Shown here piece after piece: positions 21,450 through 36,166 of a DNA stretch of 64,000 nt. This DNA comes from Mugil cephalus (taxonomy: Eukaryota > Chordata > Actinopteri > Mugiliformes > Mugilidae). The stretch is from contig NC_061772.1 in NCBI RefSeq assembly GCF_022458985.1, positions 31,448,006-31,512,005 on the forward strand, given 5' to 3'. The first letter of the stretch is position 1, and the number at the start of each line of letters is the position of its first letter. The notes under the pieces were generated by a model. It did no database searches. It was not told where the DNA came from and worked only from the letters and a program-made list of their open reading frames with translations. The translations under genes were made by a program, and so were the position numbers.

Positions 21450-24400
21450 ATGGCGGCCCGCTGGAGCAGCGAGAATGTGGTGGTGGAGTTTCGGGACGCT
21501 CAGGTATTTGTGTCCCGTCGCAGCTGAATCTGAGCCAGAGTTCAGAGTTGTCCCTTTAGTTTAGGATCCATAAGAAACTAATTTAAGAGTCAGATGTGAA
21601 ACACACGGACCAACCGGGCCCTCGGCGGCATGAAGACACTTGTTCTCCCTCAGGTTCACACAGTTTTAGAGTTGAACACCTGGAACTAAACACACACTCA
21701 CCTCCGTTCGTTACATGGAAACACGTTCATAATGTTCGTCTTTGCACTAAAACAAAAGGAAACAGAGTTGTTATTATTAATATTCTGTTGTGTTACCCTG
21801 AGCTGGAAGGAGTTGGATCCCCCTGGTTTATGGTTTTAGTTGAATTTATCGATCAACGGGAAAATCATCAGCAGCGGATTTTTAAGATCAAGTGATTATT
21901 TGATTTAGTTGTTCAGGTAAAAGATTTGAAGGTTTTCTGTAAAGCCTCACCTGGTCTCACCTGTCCTTCCATAAACTCCTGAGTTCACTTAGACTCAGAC
22001 TAAATAGTTCAACAGTAAGAACCACGAGTAAAACGAAAGATAAAATTAAAGTAAATCTGAGTAGAAATCCAGTAAAATAACAGAGTATATAATAGAGGTG
22101 AAGTCAATCTGTTTCCTATGAGGGATTAATAATGAGCATTTACATGAATAATATGGACTCGTCTGTTAGAAAGTAAAGCTGAACAGCGTTTGGTCTGAAT
22201 ATCATCAGGTCCTAATTAATTAAAACGTGTCTCCATTAATTCGCCCTCAGACAGAACTGTAGATCTGGTCTCAGTCTGTGTGTGAATCAGCAGCAGCGCC
22301 ACCATGTGGTCAGTATAATACTGTATCAGCTGCTGCCTCTGATGGATCTCTACCTACCACTGGACCAGAACCAGGAGTTCAAGGACCCATCAGGAAAATC
22401 TGAAATCTGAGTTGGAAGATAATTAATGAAATGATGTGATGGGAAATAAATTGTGTCTCTGGTCCTGTTGTCTGGTGCTTTCAGGCCACCGCCATGTCAG
22501 TGGACTGTCTGGGCTCCCACGCCGTGCTGTCCGGGTAAGTTCAGGTCACCTGAACGCACCATTTCAAACATATAAAGAGATTTTAACTTCAGACAATTTC
22601 TTTATCACAATTACTTCCTCTGAAGCGTCAACGTTCAGTAAACTTGATGTTTGACAGATTCTTCAAAACAACATGTCAACAGGATGAGAGAACAGAATAC
22701 AGTACAATACGACAGAATACAGTACAATACAGTACAATACGACAGAATACAGTAGAATACAGTACAATACGACAGAATACAGTAGAATACAATAGAAAAC
22801 AGTAGAATACGACAGAATACGACAGAATACAGCAGAATACAGTAGAATACAATAGAAAACAGTAGAATACAACAGAATACAGTAGAATACGACAGAATAC
22901 AGTACAATACAGTACAATACGACAGAATACAGTAGAATACAGTACAATACGACAGAATACAGTAGAATACAATAGAAAACAGTAGAATACGACAGAATAC
23001 GACAGAATACAGCAGAATACAGTAGAATACAATAGAAAACAGTAGAATACAACAGAATACAGTAGAATACGACAGAATACAACAGAATACAGTAGAATAC
23101 AGTAGAACACAATAGACTTTATAGCCATTTGTCCAGACTGAGTATAAACATGATGAGGTAAAAGTTCTTGACGGCGTTAAATGTCTGCTAGACGTCGCTT
23201 CCTCTACATGGTGAACCTGGAGGATCCGTCTGAACCTCCGCGGAAGATCGGCCGCCACAGTAAGTGGGACGTGGGGTCGGTCCAGTGGAACCCCCACAGG
23301 TCAGAGGCCCACGTGTTCGCTGCCTCGGTGAGTTCATCATGAATGAATGAATGAATGAATGAATGAATGAGTGTGTGTGCAGTCATTAGTGAATGATATG
23401 ATTTGTTTACTATGTATATCCTGATATGTATTTATATTTAATTAGATCAGTGAACAGTGAGGGTGTAACGATTCATCCACTACATCAATAAATCGATTTA
23501 TTTTCCTACGATCCAACTACATCGATCTGTGCTCGACAGGTTGGCCTTCCGGACGACTTAAATCGACCTAATATCGTTTTAATACTAGGAAAAAACGCAT
23601 TGGATTAAACGCGTCAGACTTTATATTTATGTGTGTTTTTTAGCTCTTTTAATGATAAAGGCGTTAAACGTCGCCTGATTCAGTCTGACTAAGAAGTGGC
23701 GGTGTTAGTCAGGCTGAGGATCGGAACCAACGCGCTGGAGCGTTTTACACGGACGCCTTGAAGTGCTACACACAGTGTTACCCGCTGATGATGTGTGATA
23801 GATGTGAAAGCGAACAGCCAGCAGCTCTGCATGGACGACTGTCCATTTTTCATGCTGTGAAAAACAACTTTGCATTTAACATGTTTAGATTAAAAAGTGT
23901 CATTGTGCAGCTAAAAGTTTATTTTATGCAAAAACAAATACAAATAAATTTGGTAATTTTGACCTATAACCACCACTGCTGAGCAGGTATATATTTCAGT
24001 CTCGCTGGTTTCATGTTTGGCTAAAAAGTTGCTGAATTGATTTCCAGTTACTGAATCGTTTCGGATCGTATCGTTCTAAATGAACTAAAATCGTCCCTGA
24101 ATCATATCGGCCTCCACGAATCGTGATTCGAATCCAATCGTTGTTAAAACGAATCGTTACACCCCTAGTGAACAGTGATTTACATGAATTAGCTGCTCAT
24201 GCTAATAAGTTACAGTTGAGCATAGAAGTAAATGGCTAATATTAATGTTAGCTCCTGATGTTAGCATCTAACGTTAGCTAACATCATTTGGTTGAAAAAA
24301 TAAAAGAGATCACATTTAAATGAGAAGATGAAAGAACATCATTAATTTAACAGTTTTTATCCAATAAGTCTACGTCTGTTATAGCTACAGTGGATCTTTG

Positions 24401-27400
24401 AGGGGGAACATTTACAGGTCCTCTTTGACCCTGATGGTTCCTGGTGGTTCTTGGTGGACCCTGGTGGACTCTGGTGGTTCCTGGTGGACCCTGGTGGTTC
24501 CTGGTGGTTCTTGGTGGACCCTGATGGACCCTGGTGGTTCCTGGTGGACCCTGGTGGTTCCTGATGGACCCTGATGGTTCCGGGTGGTTCCTGGTGGACC
24601 CTGGTGGTTCCTGGTGGTTCCTGGTGGTTCTTGGTGGACCCTGATGGTCGTGGAAACACTGGACTCTGTGGGGGGTTAACAGTTCCTGTGTCTTTGTGTC
24701 CTCAGAGTAACCAGAGGGTGGACCTGTACTCATGGAGGGACGGCTGTGGAGAAGCTCAGACATCCCTGCAGGGACACACCCGCGTCATCAGGTAACAACT
24801 AACGTTGGTGGATGAGTTTTATTCACAGTTCTACAGAGTTCACACAGTGAGATGTATTTTTAAAAATCAGCTGTGTGAATAAAGTTTAAGACTCTGAACA
24901 GAGCAGACGGATGGACGGAGATAGTAGCTCTTTTTTAGCTAATGTTAGCGTGTAATGTTAGCATCTAATTTTAGCATCTAATCTTAGTGTCTGCTGTTAC
25001 CATCTAATGTTAGTGTCTAATATTAGCATCTGCTGTTAGCGACTGATGTTTGTGATATGTTCAAGGGCTCTCTTTATTCATGGATGAACTGTGATGCGTT
25101 CGCTGACGCGCTGTGGTTGTTGTTGTTTGCAGTGATCTGGACTGGTCCTGGTTTGAACCTGAGTTCCTGGTCACCAGCTCCGTGGACACATACATCTACA
25201 TCTGGGACACCAGGTCAGATCCTCAGGAACTTGTTAAAAAGCTACTCTAGATAATAGAACATTAATAGAACATTAATAGAACAATAAACCAAGCCCCAGT
25301 CCTCCCCCTCTGGCTGACTAACGTCTGGTTGACTCCACAGAGACACCAGGAAACCCACGGTGGCCTTGTCCGCTGTAGGTGAGTCCCAGTTCACCCCAGA
25401 CCAACAGAGACCCCTTCAGTCTCAGTCTGGATGCATTCAGGGACACTAAAACAATTCACACCTCAAAGTAAAAGAATCTAGATGTAGATTTCTAGACGTC
25501 GTCCAGTTAAAGAAGTCTCTGTCTCCTCCAGCCGGAGCGTCTCAGGTGAAGTGGAACAGGAAGAACCAGAACCTGCTGGCGTCCAGTCACGATGGAGACG
25601 TTCGCATCTGGGACAAAAGAGTGAGGACTGAGAGAGACCAGGACCCGTGTCCCTAAAGATTCAAAGAGCTAAGAGCTGCTCCTGGTGGACGGGCTCCAGG
25701 AAAACTACATTAGAATGAGAGGATCTATAGGAGGAGGAGCTATAGAGGAGGAGCTATAGGAGGAACAATAGAAGGAGGAGCTATAGGAGGAGGAGCTATA
25801 GGAGGAGGATCTATAGGAGGAACAGTAGGAGGAGGATCTATAGGAGGAACAGTAGGAGGAGGATCTATAGGAGGAACAATAGAAGGACCTATAGGAGGAG
25901 GATCTGTAGGAGGAGGATCTATAGAAGGAGGAGCTATAGGAGGAGGATCTATAGGAGGAACAATAGGAGGGGGATCTATAGGAGGAACAATAGGAGGGGG
26001 ATCTATAGGAGGAACAATAGGAGGACCTATAGGAGGAGGATCTATAGAAGGAGGATCTCTAGTGGCGCATTTCCACTAGCACGGTACGGCACGGTACTGT
26101 TCGGGTCTGTTTCCATTACAACGTGGGCGTCATAACACGGCGGCGCCGTGACGTCATTTACACAGCGACAAGCCACGCACAAAACCAGAAGACCAGAACA
26201 ACAACAACAACAACAACACTTCAGCCACCAAAGAGAAGAACGTCGGGAACGCCTCGACCGACCACGGCCTTGATTTCTTCTGGACGTCATTCTCTCGTGT
26301 TCGAAGCAGAGTCGTCGAAGAGCAGCGGGGTTTTAAAAAGTAGTCATGTCTTCTTTAGTCTATTTACAGTCTGGTCGGTCTTCGCGTGCTTATGACACTT
26401 CCAGTGACGACACTCGTCGGCCAATCAGTGGAAGGCAGTCGGCTGACGTCACGTTTTAGTATCACTTCGACTTGCTTGGAACCAGCGCTGAGGCGATACC
26501 AAAAGAGTACTGGTACCAGGTACTACATGCATTACTGCGCCGTGCCGCGTCGTACCGTGCTACTGGAAATGCGCCATAGGAGGAGGATCTATAGGAGGAA
26601 AATCTATAGGAGGGGGATCTATAGGATGATCTGTAGGAGGAGGATCTGTAGGAGGATCTATAGGAGGATCTGTAGGAGGAAGTTACCTGCTGACTTCCAT
26701 ACAGTGTCTCCAGGTTCTCATCCCAGACCTGGGAGGTCAGCGAGTCATTCAGAGTGTCTTGAATATTTTTGTATTTCTTGAGCAGAAGCCGAACACAGCG
26801 ACCGAGTACGTTGCTGCTCATCTGTCCAAGATCCACGGCCTGGACTGGCACCCAGACCACGAGTTCATCCTGGCCACGTCCAGCCAGGACAACTCAGTGA
26901 GGGTGAGGACGACCAATCACAGCCTCTCATTTCTCTGCTTTCATACAGTGGTAGTACTATAATACAGTGGTGGTACTATAATACAGTGTTAGTACTACAG
27001 TACAGTGGCAGTACTACAGTACAGTGGTAGCACTATAATACAGTGATAGTACTAGAGTACAGTGGCAGTACTACAGTACAGTGGCAGTACTATAATACAG
27101 TGGTAATATTATAATACAGTGGTAGTACTATAATACAGTGGTAGTACTATAATACAGTGGCAGTACTATAATACAGTGGTAATACTATAATACAGTGGTA
27201 GTACTATAATACAGTGGCAGTACTACAGTACAGTGGCAGTACTATAATACAGTGGCAGTACTACAGTACAGTGGCAGTACTATAATACAGTGGTAATACT
27301 ATAATACAGTGGTAGTACTGTAATACAGTGGCAGTACTACAGTACATGGGTCTGAATGAAGCTGCTTTAAAGTGGATCCGTTCAGACCTTGAACCTCTGA

Positions 27401-30400
27401 CCTCCGCTGGTGTTTGTGTGTATGTGTGTCTGGTTGTGTTAAATACATCACGTGTTTCCTCTGTGTCGTTTCTGGGTGGAGTTCTGGGATTACCGACAGC
27501 CCAGGAAGTACCTGAACATCCTGTCCTGTCAGGTCCCAGTGTGGAAGGCCAGGTACACGGTGAGTATGAGCACTGAGCTCCAACAACAACAACAACACAA
27601 CAACAACAACAACAACAACAACAGACCAACACAACACAACACAACACAACAACAACAACAGACTAACAGACACAACAGACCAAATGAAGCCAGTGGATCT
27701 GAAGTGGATGTAATGAGTCCAGGAGCCTGTGGTCAGAGTCATGAGAGTGTGATGGCTCAGGGGTCTGGTCCTGGTCCTGGTCCTGGTCCTGGTCCTGGTC
27801 CTGGTCCTGGATGAAGGGTGGTGTTGTTGTGTGTTTGTGTTTCAGCCGTTCTCCAACGGTCTGGTCACCGTCATGGTTCCTCAGCTCAGGAGAGAGAACA
27901 GCTTGTTGTTGTGGAGCACGCTGGACCTGAACAGCCCCGTCCACGCCTTCGTGGGACACGACGACGTGGTGCTGGAGTTCCAGTGGAGGCCCCAGAAAGA
28001 AGGTGAGACGACGCTAACGCTTCCCTCCGCTCCCAGTCTTTGTGCTAAGCTAGGCTAGCCTGCTAGGCTAACCTGCTAACGCCTGTAGGTCCAGTAGACA
28101 AACGTTCGTGGTTGTTGGTCTGTGTCCAGGATCCAAGGACTACCAGCTGGTGACCTGGTCCAGAGATCAGACCCTGAGGATCTGGAGGGTCGATCCTCAG
28201 CTACAGAAGGTCAGAGGTCAGAGACGACGTCACTCAGACTCCCTGATGTTCACTGGTTAACTCTCCTCCTCCTCCTCCTCCTCCTCCTCTTCCTCCTCCT
28301 GGTTGTGTAGCTGTGTGTCAGTGACGTAGGGGAGGACCTGATGGAGGGACTGTCTCTCACTGTGGAGACTGAGAAGGCGTCGTCTCAGGAGCCTGAAGGC
28401 CACCACGGTGGGGGTCCTGCTGTAGACAACCTGCTGGGTGAGTCTTAGAGTCTGGTCCTGGTCCTGGTCCTGGTTCTGGTTCTGGCTGTGACCCATGGTC
28501 CTGGTGTCTGTCTCTCAGATCAGGACGGCTCTCTGGCCTCTGGAGGGGGTCAGGACTCGGCGGCAGGTTCAGGTCTGGCTCAGACTCTGCAGCAGGAGTT
28601 CTCTCTGGTCAACCTGCAGATCAGGAACGTCAACGTGGAGGTTGGACCTTAAGTTTCTGTCCTTTGTCCCTGAGGAACCTGAACCTGAACCTGAACCTGG
28701 TCCAGTACCGACCTTGTGTTTGCTGCTTTGCTGCAGATGGACGCCATGAACCACAGCTGTGTGGTGTCCGCTCACTTCGGCAGCCATCAGGTCCACCTGG
28801 TGGTCAAGTTCCCTGCTCAGTACCCCAACAACGCCGCGCCCACCTTCCAGTTCGTCTCCCCGACAACCATCCCCTCCTCCATGAAGACCAAGATCCAGAA
28901 GGTACTTGAACGCACCACACCGGGCTCAGAGAGGCTGGTTCAGGTTCATTCTGCTCAGATCAGAACATAACATTTAAATAAAGCTCCTCCCTCCAGTCTG
29001 TGGGTTTAGCTCCTCCCTTCAGTCTGTGGGTTTAGCTCCTCCCTCCAGTCTGTGGGTTTAGCTCCTCCCTCTAGTCTGTGGGCGGAGCTCCTCCAGGTTT
29101 GACTCCGTTGGTTCAATCAGAAGCTTCTCCAGTGTCTCCAGGTTTATCTCATCCATTGTTTTAGTTCAGATCTTGTATTGATGATGTCAGAGTCTGAGTC
29201 TCCAGTTCGTCCCAAACCTTCTCTCTGGGTTCAGGTCTGGACTCTGTGCAGTGGCCGGTGTGATAACATCTAATAATGAAGTCCATCCGTGTCCTCTAGA
29301 CCTGGACATGTCATTAAGTCCCCCCAGCAGTATGAACCAGGTCTCTCTGATCCACGTCTGATCTTCTTCTGTTCAGATCCTCAGAGACACGTCGGTCCAG
29401 AAGGTCAAGAGGAACCAGAACTGTCTGGAGCCGTGTGTCCGACAACTCGTGTCCTGTCTGGAGTCTGATATGGTGAGAATCAGAACCAGAACCTGAACCA
29501 GGACACCATGATTGTTCATTCCTCTAGAAGTTTGTTGTGTTACCACTGTGTCTTGCAGCCTCTTCACAAACAGTAGAACGTGGTTAATGTTGGTGCGGTT
29601 CCTGGTTGCAGCCACGTCACCGCTGCCGTCATTATCAATCTCATTACGTCGGTATCAATATTATCGATATCTGTATCGGTCTGGACTCTCTGTCCTCTGT
29701 CAGACACAGGAAGACAACCCGTCCTCTGGTCCCTTCGTCCTGTCCAACCCGGTCACCCCGTCGCTGCAGGCATTTCCTCGCGTCACCAACACCTACGGCT
29801 CCTACCAGGTACCAGGAGGAGGTTCAGAATATGACCTCAGCACCTCCAGACTCAGAATCTGACGCTCTCCTCCTCCAGGACGCCAACATCCCGTTCCCTC
29901 GGACGTCCGGCGCTCGGTTCTGTGGCACCGGCTGTTTGGTTTACTTCACCCGACCAATCACCATGCACCGCTCTGCCCCGCCCACAGAGCCCACACCCAG
30001 GTAACAAACCCCGCCCCTCAGTTCTTTTCGAGTTCTGCATGTTTCTGTCTTCACGTCTACTGTTACTCTCCTGTCCATCACCACAATAAGCCCCGCCCAC
30101 ATGCTATGTAGACCTATAGACTAGACTAGACTAGACTACATTAGACTAGATAAGATTAGATTAGATTAGACTAGACTAGACCAGAGTACATTAGACTAAA
30201 CTACATTAGATTAGACTAGACTAGATTAGACTAGACTAGATTAGATTAGATTAGATTAGATAAGATTAGATTAGATTAGACTAGACTAGACTAGACTAGA
30301 TTAGACTAGACTAGATTAGATTAGATTACATTAGATTAGATTAGACTAGACTAGATTAGACTAGACTAGATTAGATTAGATTAGATTAGACTAGACTAGA

Positions 30401-33400
30401 CTAGACTAGACTAGATTAGATTAGACTAAACTAAACTACATTAGATTAGATGAGATTAGACCAGATTCAACTTTCTTGCCATTGTTTCTTTCCATGTTCA
30501 GGTCCAGATTATAGTTTGTTCTAGTATCAGAACTATGGACCCAATACTCCACTAGTGTAGTAACAGCAGAACCAACCCACATTAATCCAGTTTGATCCCC
30601 AGCTCGTGTGACAGCTCTACTCATATGTAAACGTTTTGTGACGTATGTATTTTGTGCTGTAACTCTGGGTCCAGGTCGCTGTCGGCGCTGTCGGCCTATC
30701 ACAGCGGCGTCCTGACCCCCATGAAGATGCGTTCAGAGTCTCAGAGCACGCTGCGTCTTTACAGCGGCAGCCCGACTCGCTCCGACAAAGACACCGTCTC
30801 CATCTCCTCCTTCTACTACAAAGAACGGGTGAGCCACAGAGAGCTGATGCTAACACGCTAACGTGTTTACCCTCTGCATGGGATGTGGAAGTTAAAGACT
30901 AAACCAATCATTGGTCTGTGGGTTTGGACTCGTTGGTTCTACCGTGTTCTCAGAACGGTTATGACAGAAGGTTGTTAACAAGCTGCAGGAACCAGCTAGT
31001 AGTAGCTCACCCTAGCTTCAAGGCTAACAGTAGCTCCTCCTAGCCTCCCAGCTAATAGTAGCTCACCCTAGCGTCCCAGCTAACAGTATCTCCTCCTAGC
31101 TTCAAGGCTAACAGTAGCTCCTTCTAGCCTCCCAGCTAATAGTAGCTCCTCCTAGCGTCCGAGCTAATAGTAGCTCTTCCTAGCCTCATAGCTCATAGTA
31201 GCTCAACCTAGCCTCCCAGCTAATAGTAGCTCCTCCTAGCCTCCCAGCTAATAGTAGATATTCTTAGCCTCTCAGCTAACGGTAGCACATCCTAGCCTCC
31301 CAGCTAACAGTAGTTCTTCCTAGCCTCCCAGCTAATAGTAGGTATTCCTAACCTCTCAGCTAACAGTAGCACATCCTAGCTTCCCAGCTAACAGTACCTC
31401 TTCCTAGCCTCCCAACTTATAGTAGCTCCTCCTAGCCTCCCAGCAAATAGTAGTGCTTCCTAGCCTCCCAGCTAATAGTAGCACATCCTAACCTGCCAGC
31501 TTACAGTAGCTCTTCTTAGCCTCCCAGCTAACAGTAGCTCTTCTTAGCCTCCCAGCTAACAGTAAATCCTCCTAGCCTCCCGGTTATAGTAGTTCTTTGT
31601 AGCTTCTCAGCTAACAGTAGCTCCTCCTAGCCTCCCAGCTAACAGATTATACTGCCACCTGCTGGTATGAGAGTTATTTCCACGTGTTCAAGGGCCGTGG
31701 TCGTCCTCCATGTTTGTTCTAAACTTCCTGACAGAAGCTTTTCTTCCACCTCCTGGAGTCTTTGTCTTGGTTCCAGCTGCTTCTCTTGGGGACAGGTGTG
31801 TCCTCCCTGGACATTTGAGGGGTTGAGGGTTAATAACAGATGGAGGTGAACGTCTTCAGGAGCTGTGTCCATCTCTTCCTCATGGTCTTCTGTCTGTTTT
31901 TGTTCCTGTTGTTGTTTCTCTCTGGCCAATCACCTGCCCTCCACGCCGCTATGGGCCCCTCCTCCTTCTCACTCTCCTCCAATCAGAAGCTCCCAATCTC
32001 TGCCTCTCGCCGCTGGTCTGTCCAAACCCTCCATGATTGGCCGGTACTGAGCTCTGTCCCCTATCCCTGTTCTCTGGGGCTTTAACAGTTTATCAGCATG
32101 ATAACTGACTCACTAACCTCCACTCTAACACCTTTAAACTCTGTGTTCTGGATTTAAAGCCTTTCAGTCTCTTCATTCAGAGGGTTCCATGGTTCAGCTC
32201 AAAACGTATCTCACCAGCTGCAGCCGTTAGCTATCTAGCTGCAGCCGTTAGCTATCTAGCTGCAGCCGTTAGCTATCTAGCCGCAGCCGTTAGCTATCTA
32301 GCCGCAGCCGTTAGCTATCTAGCTGCAGCCGTTAGCTATCTAGCCGCAGCCGTTAGCTATCCAGCTGCAGCCGTTAGCTATCCAGCTGCAGCCGTTAGCT
32401 GTCTAGCTGCAGCCGTTAGCTGTAAATATGTGACGCTAGCCTTTGATCACACTGAGGAGACGGGAAGGGCTAGACCAGATTCTGAACACGTCTCTAATGG
32501 ATCTAACGAGGTCTTATCTAACGCTCACTAACTCCTCCAGGTAAGTTCCTCTTGATCATTTAATGTAATTAGTTGGTCATAAACTGGACACTAACGTGTT
32601 CACACTGAGAGACAGGAAACAGCTGATGAGACTGAGACAAACTCCAGGTTCCTATTTTATAACTGATTTGTTAATTTTATGTTTTCATTTCTACATTGTT
32701 AAGGACTTTGAGTGACAGGTAGAGGAGAGCTGGGTGGGCGGGTCTCAACACCACCCCCATGCCCATATTTGGAGTATCCGAGTGTGGGCGGAGTAAAGCT
32801 CATCCAGGCCCCGCCCATAGATGTAAACACTTGATGCTGCCTCCGCCGTGTCTGTCCATGGGAACGATGCGTCGTGGCGGCCGCCATCTTGTTCAGGGGG
32901 ACGTCCTGTCTCTGACTGTCTCAGTGAACGGAGGCAGAAGGTCCATTAAAATCACCAGAACTCACAGAATTTACAAACGGTTTTCAGTCCGTTTGGTTTA
33001 TTATAAATCCAAACAGACACAGACGTCTCAGTTTGAATCGGTCTCTGGAGGACATGTTGTCCCCTCAGTGTCTCTCAGTGTGGACAGACTCTGTCTCCTA
33101 GACCACTTTTAATCAGGTGGTGCTTTGTCTCCTCTGGGCCGGCTTTCTCCTCCTCCTGTCTCCTCCTCTTGTCTCCTCCTCCCGTCTCCTCCTCCTGTCT
33201 CCTCCTCCTGTGTCCTCCTGTTTCCTCCTGTCTGTCTCCTCCTGTCTCCTCCTCCTATCTCCTCCTGTCTGTCTCCTCCTCTTGTCTCCTCCTGCCTGTC
33301 TCCTCCTGTCTGTCTCCTCCTCCTGTGTCCTCCTGTCTCCTCCTCCTGTCTCCTCCTGTCTGTCTCCTCCTCCTGTTTCCTCCTCCTGTCTCCTCCTGTC

Positions 33401-35449
33401 TGTCTCCTCCTGCCTCCTCCTCCTGTCTCCTCCTCCTATCTCCTTCTGTCTGTCTCCTCCTGTCTCCTCCTCCTGTCTCCTCCTGTCTGTCTCCTCCTGT
33501 CTCCTCCTCCTGTCTCCTCCTGGTAGAAGTCCCGTCGCTTTAAGACCAAGAGAGAAGGAGCAGAGGGGAGTAACCGTCCCATCAAACTGGCCGGGAAAGT
33601 CATCATCCAGGAGACGTCCCGTCTGCTGCCTGTCCACAAGACCCTGGGAGACAGCTACACGTGAGACACTAGAGACTAGTTGACTAGAGACTAGGGACCA
33701 GAGACTAGAGACTAGAGACTAGGGACCAAAGACTAGGGACTAGGGACAAGGGACTGGGGACCAGATACTAGGGACTGGGGACTAGAAGCAAGCGACTAGG
33801 GACCAGGGACCAGATACTAGGAACTAGATACTAGGTACTAGGGACCAGAGACTAGGTACTAGGGACCAGATACTAGGGACTAGGGACTAGAGACTAGGGA
33901 CCAGATACGAGGGATGAGAGACTAGAGACTAGACTAGATAATAGGGACTAGAGACTAGGGACAAGGGCTCAGGGACCAGATACTAGGGACCAGAGACTAG
34001 AGGCTAGGGACCAGATACTGGGAACTAGAGTTTAGGGACCAGAGACTAGAGGCTAGGGACCAGAGACTAGGTACTAGGGACCAGATACTGGGAACTAGAG
34101 TCTAGGGACCAGCTACTAGGGACTAGAGACTAGGGCCCAGATATGGGACATGCTAACAGTGGTGTGTTTTTAGCCTGAACATGAACGACGTCCAGGACAC
34201 GTGTCAGAAGAACGCGGCGGCGGCACTGGCGGCCGGACGCAGAGACGTGGCCAAGGTCAGAGGTCACTGAGACGTTTTCGTGTCTCTGTTGGTCCACAGA
34301 GACGAGTCCACTCATGACCTGAAACTCTGTCCTCTGCAGGTCTGGGCCCTGGCGTCTGCAGCCACCAGCCAGGACCTGAGTCCAGACTCAGACCCGGACA
34401 CGGAGACACCCTGGGCCAGACACCCGTTTGGACGCCACCTGCTGGAGACTCTGTGAGTTTTACCGTCATTTATTACCACAGCTGGTAGAACGGGACGTAT
34501 AGAAGACTCGTAGCCAGGTCACGAGTCCCTGGACAGGATTTAGACACAAGACAGGAACGAGACGGGGACGTTTATTAGCAATACATTTATACTATATAGA
34601 TACAGTCCTCACGCTATGAACACTAATGTCCATATGTCCTGAGGTGTGCTCCTCTCTCTGAGGAGGAGGAGGTGGAGGAGGAGGAGGAGGAGGAGCTCTG
34701 ACTCAACCAGTTACCTGTTTGAATGAGTTTACAGTGATGCACAGGTGTCAAACATATGACCCGTGGACCAAAAGAGGCCCCTCAGAGGGTCTAATCTGGA
34801 CCCAACATACAAACATGAAGACATGAACTTCAGTTAGAAATAGGTTTTTCTATGAAAGTAACTCCAACGCCAAGAGTTCACAAAGTTCATTAAGAAATGT
34901 GGACACAACACAACACAACACAACACAACACAACACAACACAACACAACACTGAGACCTGGAACTAAACACAACTAAAGTTCATGATCCGTCTCCGTCTC
35001 CTCAGGTTGGACCACTACAGTCAGATGAGTGACGTTCAGACTCTCGCCATGATCTGCAGCGTGTTCAGAGCTCAGGCTCCGCCCCCAGACTGCTACGCCC
35101 TGTATGGACACCACCCTGCTCGCCCCTCCATGTTGCCCCCCCACCATTCCAGATATGTGAGTTAACAGCTTGAATGCATGGACGCCATGATGGCTCCTCC
35201 TCTGCCCCCTGGTGGCTGGCTGCACTATATGTAATGACCCCGCCCCCTCCATGTTAGTGGGTGGGGCTAAAGAACACGTCACATCCATTTTAGGTGGTTT
35301 CCTGCAGTGATGTAGTGTGTTGTGTCTCAGCCCAGCTTCACCTCCAGCTCCGTCACCTCCGGCTCCTGCTCCAGTACGTCAGACTCCATCAGCGCCTGGA
35401 ACCCAGGTGAGACACGCACACACACGCACACACACACACACACACACAG

Positions 35450-35481
<32 letters not shown>

Positions 35482-36058
35482 ACACACACACACACACAGA
35501 CAGACACACACACACAGACACACACACACAGAAACACACACACACAGACACACACACACACAGACCACAACACACACACAGACACACACACACAACACAG
35601 ACACACACAGACACACACACGACACAACACACAGACACACACAGACACACCACACGACACACACAGACACACACACACAACACACACACACAGACACACA
35701 CACACACAGACACACACACACAGACACACACAGACACACACACACAGACACACACACACAGACACACACACACACAGACACACACAGACACACACACACA
35801 CACCACACACACACACACACAGACACACACACACACACAGACACACACACACACACACACACACAGACACAGACAGACACACACACACACAGACACACGG
35901 ACACACAGACACACACACAGACACAGACAGACACACACACACACACACAGACACACACACACAGACACACACACACACACAGACACACACACACACACAC
36001 ACACACACAACACACAGACACACACACACACACAACAGACACACACACCACACACACA

Positions 36059-36123
<65 letters not shown>

Positions 36124-36127
36124 CACA

Positions 36128-36166
<39 letters not shown>

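Noticed and set aside
22635..23297. Cys/Tyr/Leu/Val-rich minus frames that could pass for a membrane protein
   Set aside because: 10-mer AGAATACAGT array in wdr59 intron 2.
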